Shown here: positions 22,227 through 32,217 of the stretch, piece after piece
Layout of the letters: every line of letters starts with the position of its first letter
How positions within the stretch are numbered: the first letter of the stretch is position 1
Assembly: GCA_949126835.1 (NCBI GenBank)
Contig: OX421502.1
Coordinates: forward strand, 31,415,227-31,479,226
Reading direction: 5' to 3'
DNA length: 64,000 bases
Source of the DNA: Anisus vortex
Lineage: Eukaryota > Mollusca > Gastropoda > Planorbidae
Made by a program: the position numbers and the translations under genes
The notes under the pieces: model-generated
Database searches by the model: none
What the model was told of the DNA's origin: nothing
Seen by the model: only the letters and a program-made list of their open reading frames with translations

Positions 22227-22853
22227 TGTTACGAATATCGGTCATAAATGAATGACGTAGTAAGGCATTGACCTCTTAACAAGTGCGTATCAGAGTCCAA
22301 GGCGACCAAGGTTTGACCTTTGTGCCCTGAGGGCAGTTTAAATAAAATAATTCGTCCAACCCCGTGGAAATTGGAGGATAATTCTGGATCGTAGTAATTA
22401 TAGAGAAAGAGGTTAAAATGCGTATTAAGACCCTGTAGAATCTTCGATGATAGTTTTCTTTGGAAAGTCCCGACCTCCTTAAAGTTAGTTCAGTTTAAAC
22501 GTTTGTAGAGAGAAGTCGCTATATTAATACTTGTACATATAATGTCATTTTGTTGAAATACTTATGTTACCATCAGTTGATGAGATTTATTGATCGTTTA
22601 TATTGAGTCTACAATTTAAATAAAATTGTTTATTCAACAACTGGAGTTGTTTGATCTATCATTGTTGAGAAAGGTGTTGAAGATAGTTATCACGAATATA
22701 ACTACATTACTGCATAGACCTGTCAGTCAAGGAACCCCTAGCTTGGGCTACAGATTAGCAGAATCTAGAGACTTCTAATAAAGATACAACTATATGCATT
22801 GAATCCGATTTAACGAGTCGTAATAATAGTCATCATCATAGAGGGCAATAACA
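22227..22853 (+). repeat. LTR of the palindromic element, forward
   Basis: Begins TGTTACGAA and ends CAATAACA. Followed by GTT and the primer-binding site. Confidence 0.88.
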
Positions 22854-22856
22854 GTT

Positions 22857-22874
22857 TGGGGGCTCGTCCGGGAT
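22857..22874 (+). other. Primer-binding site, tRNA-Pro
   Basis: TGGGGGCTCGTCCGGGAT is the 18-nt complement of the tRNA-Pro 3' end, the same site used by several vertebrate gammaretroviruses. It lies 3 nt after the LTR. Confidence 0.92.
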
Positions 22875-23023
22875 ATTTGTATAGTGAAGCATATATTCAA
22901 GTTGTGTTGTGTTGTGTGTTGGAGCAGTGACCTACTGAGCAAGCCTAAGAACGGTGAAATTATTCTTCCGATTGGAAAAACGTAAGTTGGAAATTTACAT
23001 TTTATAAATCTCTTAACTAAAGA

Positions 23024-23494
23024 ATGGAATTTATTGAAAATCCAGAAGAAGAAGTTCTGAAAACTTTATCAATAAAGAAGTTAAAAGAGATCGCTGAGAT
23101 CTTAAAGATAGAAGTTACGGAGACTACACCATCGAGGACTGTGTTGACACAGCAGATAAAAGATGTGTTGATTGCGAGTGGAAAAATGAAAGTAGAATCA
23201 AGCGCGGAGGGATATCAAGTTGAAGGTCAGACGTCGAAATCTTCAATGTCCGAACAGTTGCGATTTCAACTAGAAATGAAACGGATGGAATTGGAAGATA
23301 AACGAGAACAAAAACGTCTTGATCGTGAGATAGAAGAAAAACGTCTTGAGATGGAAGATAAGAAAAGTCAAAGAGAAAGTCAGGAAAGAATAGAACTAGC
23401 GAAGATAGGCGCTACTAAAAAAGAATCTCATAATGATGTAGAGATGGCCAGATGGAAAAAGCTAGTCCCTACCTACATTGATAAAGAAAGTGAA
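23024..23494 (+). pseudogene. Truncated gag of the palindromic element
   Basis: ATG at 23024 opens a Gag-like N-terminus of about 157 residues: an acidic start, then KKLKEIAEILKIEVTETTPS and a long charged coiled-coil rich in E/K/R (about residues 80-135). It resembles the N-terminus of the 1606-codon polyprotein at 53055 (TQLKEMANSLGIDITEATP), so the two elements are relatives. The ORF continues 54 nt into tRNA-derived and LTR sequence by chance. Capsid, protease, integrase and RT are absent. Confidence 0.85.
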
Positions 23495-23527
23495 AGGTCC
23501 CGGGTTCAAATCCCGGACGAGCCCCCA
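23495..23527 (+). other. Fossil tRNA-Pro 3' segment (positions about 44-76)
   Basis: These 33 nt read as the tRNA itself: variable loop AGGTC, T-arm CCGGG/TTCAAAT/CCCGG with five paired bases, acceptor strand ACGAGCC, discriminator C and CCA. The last 18 nt are the mirror of the primer-binding site; the other 15 lie beyond it. In standard numbering A23509 is position 58, which is m1A in tRNA and normally stops plus-strand copying. There is no 5' half, so this is not a tRNA gene. Confidence 0.9.
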
Positions 23528-23530
23528 AAC

Positions 23531-24157
23531 TGTTATGGCCCTCTATGATGATGACTATTATTACGACTCGTTAAATCGGATTCAATGCATATAGTTGTAT
23601 CTTTATTAGAAGTCTCTAGATTCTGCTAATCTGTAGCCCAAGCTAGGGGTTCCTTGACTGACAGGTCTATGCAGTAATGTAGTTATATTCGTGATAACTA
23701 TCTTCAACACCTTTCTCAACAATGATAGATCAAACAACTCCAGTTGTTGAATAAACAATTTTATTTAAATTGTAGACTCAATATAAACGATCAATAAATG
23801 TCATCAACTGATGGTAACATAAGTATTTCAACAAAATGACATTATATGTACAAGTATTAATATAGCGACTTCTCTCTACAAACGTTTAAACTGAACTAAC
23901 TTTAAGGAGGTCGGGACTTTCCAAAGAAAACTATCATCGAAGATTCTACAGGGTCTTAATACGCATTTTAACCTCTTTCTCTATAATTACTACGATCCAG
24001 AATTATCCTCCAATTTCCACGGGGTTGGACGAATTATTTTATTTAAACTGCCCTCAGGGCACAAAGGTCAAACCTTGGTCGCCTTGGACTCTGATACGCA
24101 CTTGTTAAGAGGTCAATGCCTTACTACGTCATTCATTTATGACCGATATTCGTAACA
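23531..24157 (-). repeat. LTR of the palindromic element, inverted
   Basis: Reverse complement of 22227-22853 with two mismatches seen by eye (near the LTR 3' end, A/C, and in the CAGTTGATGA(G/C)ATTTATTG stretch). Confidence 0.88.
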
Positions 24158-24307
24158 ATATTATAATGTGTAGGCCTTTAGCTAACATAAGTTTCTCGAA
24201 ATAGACTAATAAATGTACATCTAAAGTTCTTTAGTTCTTCGTCTTCGGCTTTTTATATACACATACTCGTCTCTACAAAAATAGTCACATATTTCCATAG
24301 TTGTAGA

Positions 24308-24632
24308 CAGTGACGTATTTAGGCATGTTCCATTGGAACAGGGACCCCCACACAAAAGGGGCCCCCACACATCACAAAAATATTTTTTTTAGTGACGTCC
24401 TCATTCTTTAGTTGAAAATGTAAAATAAAATTAATTTATAATTTTGTTCCCCTGCTATTTTAAGTACTCCAGTCATACCAAGCTAAGCGCAACATACAAT
24501 TTAGGAATTTACAGAATGTAACATTAATTAATGGCAATTTTCTGAAGTGTGTGGAAGGCAGGGCGAGGCAACGAGGGGCCCCTATAATATAAAACTGGGA
24601 ACAGGGCCCCCACAATCCTAAATACGACCCTG
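24308..24632. mobile_element. hAT MITE (325 bp)
   Basis: Termini CAGTGACGTATTTAGG / CCTAAATACGACCCTG are inverted repeats. An exact 8-bp duplication GTTGTAGA flanks it (24300-24307 and 24633-24640). CAG(T/G)G termini with an 8-bp duplication are diagnostic of hAT. The interior is non-coding and rich in GGGCCCCCAC. Confidence 0.88.
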
Positions 24633-24936
24633 GTTGTAGATATAATATATACTAGATGAGTCTGAAAGGACGGACGTTTTTTTTATTGAAATGGCTATAA
24701 CTTACCAGCAGGTGAACTAAGAGATGTGTGGACTGTGTGGAAGGTGTCGTCAGGCTCTTTACATCTTAGCATTTGTTTTCTTTTTGTTTCACTTGAAGCC
24801 ATCAAGCCAAGGACGATACAACACGTAGAATTTGGGTACGACTGTTTCATTGAGAAATAGCGAGTTTATTGCGGCAGTAGGGCCTACAGCGTGAGTTTCA
24901 TCGCCATTTCAATACCCATAGAAATCAAGCCCTTTT

Positions 24937-25404
24937 TACTTCCTTTATTTTAAGTTGCAATTTCTGTCTGTCTGTCTGTCTGATTGCAATCATGCGTGCG
25001 TCGTGGGAGCAAAACTTTGCTTCGATTTTTCGACCACTTTCCGTGGTCCGATCGAGCTGAAATTTGGACATCAGATTTGGGGCGCCTAACAATACATCCT
25101 ATCAAATTTTCAGTTAAAACGACTTAATAATACTACACTTATGACAATATTCATTTCTTAAAAGGAAAGTATAAGAAATATTTTGATTTCGCGTAAAAAA
25201 TGCCTGTGCAACTTTTTATAGTTTTTCGGCGCAAAGCTAGAAAAAAAAATTATGCGCTAAGATTATTTTTAGAACAATTCATACTGAGTAAGGAGATATT
25301 TTTGAGATTTGCGACAAATATATTTTTCTGTACGTTTCATTTCCAGTAGTCAATCAATTATTTAATTACATGATGGTAAGATTAGTTTGCAAATAAAGGG
25401 AGTA
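24937..25404. mobile_element. MITE-like element with TACT(C/T)CCTTT termini, copy a
   Basis: Terminus TACTTCCTTTATTT faces AAATAAAGGGAGTA. The interior contains (CTGT)n and GATTTTTCGACCACTTTCCG shared with copy b at 25437-25919. No coding sequence. Confidence 0.6.
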
Positions 25405-25436
25405 TAATTAAAACTTCGTTTTTATAGTTTTCTTGT

Positions 25437-25919
25437 TACTCCCTTTCTTTCAACTCGTACCGTCTGTCTGTCTGCTTGGTTGTTAGCAAAAATTTGCATC
25501 GATTTTTCGACCACTTCCCGTCGTCCAATCGAGCTGAAACTTGGGCAGCAGACTTGTCCCGACTAACAATACATTCTATCAAATTTTCAGCATCATAGCG
25601 TTTAGAATAGTCACGAATTCATTCGACCAATTTGCGAATCGAGGAAAATATTTTACCTCAAACATGGCTGCCTCTACCGGAAGAGACGAAAGTAAATAAA
25701 CTTTTCGGATGTGTTAGTTTTTACGAAATAAATAGAATAAAAACGAATGTAGCCGAAACAAAGCGAGTTATCTTTTTATGTTTTTTTTTGCGGGCCAAAG
25801 CTTTAAAAAAAAAAATGATGCGCAAAATTTTAGTGTGGAAATTCACTTAGATCTATATTTTTTTTTTAATCTATATAATATAAATTAAATATAAACTTAG
25901 TTTACAAAGAAAGGGAGTA
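25437..25919. mobile_element. MITE-like element with TACTCCCTTT termini, copy b
   Basis: Perfect 14-bp inverted termini TACTCCCTTTCTTT / AAAGAAAGGGAGTA. Shares GATTTTTCGACCACTTCCCG, GAGCTGAAA and CAATACAT(C/T)CTATCAAATTT with copy a only 32 bp upstream. Confidence 0.65.
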
Positions 25920-26086
25920 TTATAAAAACTTTGTTTTTATGGATTAGTTTATTGCTGTTCTGAAACTGTTCATAACATAATCATATTATGTTGGGTTAAA
26001 GTAATCTTTACACCCAGAAAAGACCTACACAAACGGTATGAGCATCTGCAAATGTGGAAAGCATCAGAAAAGCACTGCTGCGTAGT

Positions 26087-26287
26087 CAGAGGCGTATTTA
26101 GGCATGTCCCTTGTGTGCTGTGGAACTGCCCCCCCCCCACACACACACAAAAAGGGCCCCCACAAATCCCCAAAACGCAGGCTAACACAGCAATATAGGA
26201 AGGCAGGAAAGAGGCCACGAGGGGCCCCCACATAAATTTGGCCATTGAGAACAGGGCCCCTAAATAAAAGTTCTAAATACGACCTTG
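26087..26287. mobile_element. hAT MITE (201 bp), same family as 24308-24632
   Basis: Termini CAGAGGCGTATTTAGG / CTAAATACGACCTTG with an exact 8-bp duplication TGCGTAGT (26079-26086 and 26288-26295). A shorter, C-rich internal deletion form of the 24308 element. Confidence 0.88.
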
Positions 26288-26689
26288 TGCGTAGTTCAAG
26301 GCGATCTGATAGGAAACACTTGTCTGAACTTGGCTTCAGTAATCGTTCGGTAAAGCGTATTTTTGCATTTAGACCTGCATTTCCACCCTAACATATTTTC
26401 CTTTGTGCGACAGTTCAAGCTCAATGATTACGCGGACTGAATTAATCTCTCGCAAAAGATAAAACTAATTTTCATCTAAATGTTATGTTGAATCAACAGA
26501 ACTGCCGTTATTTGACTCATAAAATCCGAAATAATTAAATCAAAAGTCCGATGTACAGCCCTAAAGTGACAGGTTATGTGCGCCATTGACACAATTTTTA
26601 ATGCCATCTTTCTTTACTTTTCGACAATACTAGGAATACTGTTATTGCATCGCTGCTTTTATACTCTCGCGCCTCGACTATTGTAATGC

Positions 26690-27350
26690 TCTGCTAATCG
26701 GGAAACCTTACGATAAGGACGCCAAATTACAGCGTATTCAAAACAGTGCCTCTCGCCTAGTCATGCGTAAGTCAAGGTGAGATTCTGTGACAGTTCTCCT
26801 GCGTCAGCTCCATTGGCTCCCTGTGAAAGCCAGAATAGAACATAAAGTTGCGCTACTTTGCCACCAGTGCCTGGCCTTTATAATAATGAGATGCCGTCAT
26901 ATCTAAAGGAACTAACTAAACCAACTTATGTTCTGCAAAGAACACTAAGACTTCGTTCTGCCGACTCTTCGCTTCTGGAAGTGTCCCGCTTCTCTCTGAA
27001 GACTATTGGCCTTAGAGCCTTTTCAATATCCGGTCCGAAGGTGTGGAATCTACTTCCCATTCAACTCAGGCAAACAAGCTCCATTGATACATTCAAAAAG
27101 AACTTAAAAACTCATTGTTTCAATATTTATCTTAGTTAACATGCTTTAGAGCCCTACTGTCTTATCTATATGTTAGGTCGGTTATTTTTTGTTTTAATTG
27201 TTTGATTTGTTCTATGTTTGTAAAGTTTTGAATCATTATTTAGTTTTGTATCGCTTGGCCTATGGATTGTATCCGTGTTCTTAGTTGTTATGTTAAATGC
27301 GCTCTGAGCTTGTATTATGTCATTATTATTATTATTATTATCATAACTAA
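26690..27350 (+). mobile_element. LINE-3 3' fragment (CR1/L2-like)
   Basis: LINE-3 is a label used here for this LINE group. The plus strand encodes a LINE C-terminus: LHWLPVKARIEHKVALLCHQ (with a frame break), then the frame 26858-27139 with SADSSLLEVSRFSLKTIGLR, the FSISGPKVWNLLP box and a KKNLKTHCF end. The 3' tail GCGCTCTGAGCTTGTATTAT ends in (ATT)n, the usual CR1/L2 tail. 5'-truncated. Confidence 0.75.
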
Positions 27351-27699
27351 CGGTTGGGTGATTAACCAAAGAAAAAAATATTGCATTAAAGTTTAATGTC
27401 GTATTACTACAAATGATCCTGAGTGGTTCAGATAGAATTATTTATTAACTTGTCTTTTACATATATTTTACACATTATTAGATGTAAATAGTATTTTTTT
27501 TTTGTTTCATGCATTTTATGTAGGCTATTCTATTGTATTATTATTATTAATTATACTTTCAATGTTCCATCGAAAATGTTCACCAATTCTACCTCGTTTT
27601 TAAGAGCTGAAAAGTTACAGGTGATCAAGCTGTCAATCGAACGTTTAAAAAAAAAACTCTTCAATAATTATATCAATGCAATCCCTCTTCTGTACCCAT

Positions 27700-27965
27700 G
27701 GACTAGTGTGTAAACAGCATATGCATTTACATTAAGAGCACACCGGCGGGCTATCGCATGCGGGACAGCCCCTTTTGCGCGTTCGGGGTATCTTTGCACT
27801 CCCGAGAGGCACTGAGCCTCGGTGGGGAGGAAGCAAATGTGAGCAACAATACGTCCCGAAACCGCCCTGGTGTCTGGATGTCCAGACCTATAGTTTGGAA
27901 TTTGTGCTACCGGGCGACATTGCAGGTATCGGGGATACGAGCGAGCCACCACAATAATGATCCGA
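27700..27965 (+). repeat. Repeat A, diverged partial copy
   Basis: TTAAGAGCACACCGGCGGGC, TCGGTGGGGAGGAAGCA, GTCTGGATGTCCAGACCTAT and AATAATGATCC landmarks in order; shorter than the 3840 copy. Confidence 0.7.
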
Positions 27966-28179
27966 TGGGAATTAATTTTGCAGTTGCTGAGAAGCAGAGT
28001 AGTACATGTGACTGTGGAGACCGAACCCTTTGTTAAGCCTGGAGCGGTGTTTCAAGAGACATTTTAAAATCGATTCATTCCAATGGCTCTAATGTTATAT
28101 CTTAATTTACACACTTTTTTTTTAAATTACGGATACACTTTACGAGTTGTTGTTGTTTTTTTTTAAATTCAAAAGCTAT

Positions 28180-28800
28180 TGTCACGTGCGAAACAGCTAA
28201 TGACGTATTTGATAGTTTATTTAGAAATGTATAATTTTTACATTCTTTGATTCACATCCCTCTTGAATCCCACAAGGTTGTATAAGTGTTAGCATTTCTA
28301 CTATATCTGTAGATATTTATTATTTGATTGGCTCGTAGGATGTGCAAAACTGTTAATAATAATAAAGTTAGGTAGTACTATACCGTATATAGAAAATACA
28401 CAATCCTGTTTGAAATAGTTATAACGATTTATTCCAAACAAGAATGAAGGTATGAATGGAACAGCAAAACAGAATACAGGTATCAATGGTGGACGACAAA
28501 CTTAACCAGTTGAGATTCTTCTAGACCATATCAGGCTGTAATAACATATATATATAAGAGAGTGGTCAATAACGGACTTCACAGAACAACGGCGCCCAAA
28601 CTAGAACTGATCAACGATCTCAAACCCCCGTGCGACGTATGACGCGTTTTAATGCAATGACGTAGTGTCTAGACAGATCTGCACGTTTTATTCTTAGTAT
28701 GGAAAAACATTTTGGGTTAAAGATTTCTTTCGAACTTAATTAGATATTAATAGAGAACCAATATAACTAAGGACATAAAACTACTTTCCTTTACGTAACA
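28180..28800 (-). mobile_element. Solo LTR related to the Gmr1-like element, in the LAAO copy 2 promoter
   Basis: 621 bp starting TGTCACGTGCGAAA and ending TTACGTAACA, collinear with the 599-bp LTRs at 46775 and 53335 (shared blocks: CACAAGGTTGTATAAG, CAGTTGAGATTCTTCTA, GCGCCCAAACTAGAACT, ATGACGTAGTGTCTAGACA). Flanks CTAT and CTAC form an imperfect 4-bp target duplication. Sense orientation is minus, opposite to the oxidase gene whose ATG is 83 bp downstream. A TATATATATATAAG stretch at about 28544 lies in the + direction. Confidence 0.82.
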
Positions 28801-28883
28801 CTACCAACCACAATAATTTAATCTATTTCTGTTTCCTCAAGGCTGTACGTTGACTTTGAAAGTAGTGTGTCAATAAGGAAGAG

Positions 28884-28984
28884 ATGTCTAGGTTTTCAGT
28901 GACGCATCTGGTTCTCTGTACTCTGCTGGCTACGTGTCAAGGTCTGCCGTGGCAGAAAGACCATGAGAGCTATGAGGAAGGAAA
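28884..28984 (+). CDS. LAAO copy 2, exon 1 (signal peptide)
   Basis: ATG follows GGAAGAG. It encodes MSRFSVTHLVLCTLLATCQG and about 13 further residues. Copy 3 has the same exon at 60662 with 30 codons. Proposed donor GGAAA|GTA is conserved in both. The 80 bp upstream (TTTCTGTTT..CTCAAG.CTGTAC.TTGAC) also match copy 3. Confidence 0.82.
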
Positions 28985-31900
28985 GTATTATCAGAGGGAA
29001 GGGTATATAATATATAGTACCAGGTGACCGATCATTCGATCGGTAATAAAGAGCAGGCGCTTGTACCTTAACATCATGTGTATGTAAAACAACAGTGCAT
29101 AAATTTAAAAAATACTTCTTTACCAGACCAATCAATTGTAGGCCTATTTGTCTTTTTTCTTTTTTCTACTATGAATAACATGGGCTTTAAATTCTAACAG
29201 TCGAAGCAGATTTTTATTTGTGCAGTCTAATATCTAGATTTTCCCCGAGAACCCCCCCCCCCGAAAAAAAAAATAAAAAAAAAATAAAAAACCCAGCTTA
29301 ATCTCATTTTAAACCAAAAAAAAAACATGTAGGCTAGAGTTGTCAGTTTTAAATCCAACAGAAATATATGTCATTTATGTCATTAAATCGCCAGGCTACA
29401 ACGAATACATACATAAAAGTACTGCGCGTTTGTTTATGTGCAAGTCTAAAAGAGACTTGGGAACTGCCCTTCTACGCTCGCTCCACTGGCTCCCCGTGAA
29501 AGCCAGAATTGAGTATAAAGTGGCGCTACTTTGCCATCAGTGCATTTTTAATAACGAGTTTCCGTCCTATCTCAAGGCCCCAATCAGACCTTATGTCCCG
29601 CAAAGAACACTTCGTTCTGCAAACTCATCGCTTCTGGAAGAGCCCCGTTTCTCTCTGACGACCGTTGGCCTTAGAGCCTTCTCAGTATCCGGTCCGAAGG
29701 TGTGGAATCAACTTCCCATTCAACTGAGGCGAACAAGCTCTACTGTTACTTTCAAAAAGGACTTAAAGCTCATTATTTCAATATTTACCTTCGATAACAT
29801 TTAACATGCTTTAGAAACTTACTGTCTTATTTATGGGTTGGGTCAGTTAATGCTACATTTATTTGTTTTGTCTTTTTTTTAAATCATCAATTTAGCTCTG
29901 TCACCTGGCCTAGTGTAATATCCGTATTCTTAGTTGTATGTTAAACGCGCTCTGAGCTTACATTATGTTTGTTGGCAGCGCTATACAAATATTATTATTA
30001 TTATTATTATTTAAAAGACTGAAAATGAAAAGTTTAAATTTAAAATATCGTGAATTACGTTACAATTTTTAGTTCTTCTACCCCTTCCCCTATTGGTGAT
30101 TTGGTGTACGCTCGTTTGAATCTGTGGCGCCTTCACTGTGGAACGGCTTACCTGAGACACTGAAAAACTCTGTGTCAAAAAAGGCATTCAAGAAGAATTT
30201 GAAGACTTTTCTTTTCAACTAAATTGATCAAATACACATCCATCAGCAAAAAACGTGTTTGAAACTATTTAAAATGTTATTGTCGTTTCGTGCCTCCATC
30301 GGCCGAAACCTTGTTTAAAACTATTTTAGAGTGTTATTGTCGTTTCGATTTTGTGAGCGCGCTGAGCATGCTTTTATTAGCATGGAGTGAGGCGCTATAT
30401 AAATGACCAATTAATTAATTAATTAATTAACTTTAACAACTGTCAAACTTTCCTATAACATTATGTCAATTTTTTCAACTCCTTCCCTCAACCCATTCAA
30501 GCTAACAATGAGTTACGGCCGGTAAATATGTTTGATAGGAATTAAAAAGGTCTACGAATAAATGTAAATCGGGTAAAAAAAATAGGCATAGTCTAACTGG
30601 AGAATCGAACCCGGGTCGCACGCACAGCAGTCCTCTACGTTAACAACTTAGCTAGAGAAGGCACATGTCAGATGTAAAAAGCTATTAGACAGTATATAGG
30701 ACTAGGCCTAAATAAGTCAGTGACACAATAGGGATCCGTGGGGACACAAACACGATCTTTTTATATATAGAGATTTTCAATGTTTTCAATGTATTATTCC
30801 AAACAGTAAAAGTAAAAAAGTAAAAAAATATAGTTTGGTGTTAACATTATCTAATATCCTCCATTTGTGTTACTATTTATAATAAACTATCGCGGCAAAA
30901 TATAAGGTTGATTAATTAAAACAATGGTATGATAAACATTTTTTTTTTTTTTTAATTTTGAGCATTAAACTTAAATACTAAATAATTAAAGGTGAAATTA
31001 TGTTATTCATTGAAAAGACTGCAAATGAAAAGATCATAATATATATAGGCTACGTTAGATGATGTGTTTAATTTCTCCCCCCCCCCGCCCCTCAATAAAA
31101 CTAACAGTATATTACACTTCTGACTATTGTTATAAGGAAAATACGAATATACTGAATTTACATCTTTTCTAGTTTACCAGATTTCGAATTGACAATGTTA
31201 ACATATTCTAATATATCTTACTTTGGTAGGCCTTTATAAGCAAATCATACAAATTTTTAATGAAACATTTATTGAATTTTTAAAAAAGTGGATACTAATA
31301 CAGTGTTTATTATTTACAGTGTAGAGTATACTGCTACATTGTATGCTATATACAGCGTAGTGTATACTGCTACAGTGAACACTATATACAGTGTAGTGTA
31401 ATCTGCTACAGTGTACACTATATACAGCTATTCATTGTTTAAAAACAAACAAGTTTTAGAGGTGGTTTTTTTTCAAAAAATGTCAGATAAAAGAAAGTTA
31501 AAAATATACCTTTAGTTTGATGAAACTTAATCTAATTCTGTTATTTTTTAAACGGCAAACTATTATCTGACTATTAGATAATTCGTAAATATGTATTTGT
31601 TTTTCTTTTTTTTAAATTTAATCTAAAATATATTGAAGTGTAATCTAAAATATATTGAAGACGTTCTAATCTAAATAAGCCGCGAGGGCCGCATACTATC
31701 ATTTGTCCGCCCGCGCGTTACCCACTGGCTGTAGTTTGGACACCCCTGCATTACATAAACTACACTTGGTCTTGCTTTAAATTATTTCTATCATCGGTGC
31801 GCAACAGTAGTTTAAACAAGAAATTAAACTTCTTTCTGCTGTAGTAAGCCTACGGGTATTCCCGAAACGTCATAACTGCGACGCAACAAAACACCGCTCT

Positions 31901-32159
31901 TGAAAGCAGCACTACATGTGGGTCGAGCAATGGCATGTTTTCACGGCCAAATTCAATTATCTACGATAAATCTAAAGCGTATTTTTGTCTAACGTTCATT
32001 TTCGATTTTTATTTGTGTGGCCGAAAAGGTGTAGATTTTTTTTTAGGTGAAACAAGTCGTGCATTAAAACATGAAGATAATCGTTAGAGCGCTTTTGAAG
32101 AAAATTTCCAGATATATATATATATATATACATACAATTTTAACTCGTATTATAGTATA

Positions 32160-32217
<58 letters not shown>

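Larger units (their letters stand above)
22227..24157. mobile_element. Palindromic Ty3/gypsy (Gmr1-type) element: LTR, gag start, tRNA-Pro fossil, inverted LTR
   Basis: Two 627-bp LTRs in opposite orientation (22227-22853 and 23531-24157) enclose 677 bp. The outer ends are both TGTTACGAATAT, that is both U3 termini, and the whole unit is flanked by a 4-bp duplication ATAT (22223-22226 and 24158-24161). The core holds a tRNA-Pro primer-binding site, a leader, about 157 codons of gag and then 33 nt of tRNA-Pro sequence joined to the inverted LTR. By eye the LTRs differ at two positions. The structure cannot come from ordinary LTR recombination. It implies that a cDNA with two inverted LTRs was made first and then integrated as one piece. 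Confidence 0.9.

Noticed and set aside
23495..23527. A tRNA-Pro gene
   Set aside because: Only the 3' half is present, it includes the encoded CCA, and it is fused to LTR sequence exactly at the primer-binding site. It is a copied primer.
22227..24157. Palindrome explained by inversion between two LTRs of a normal element
   Set aside because: Inversion would not create tRNA sequence beyond the primer-binding site or a single direct duplication around both U3 ends.
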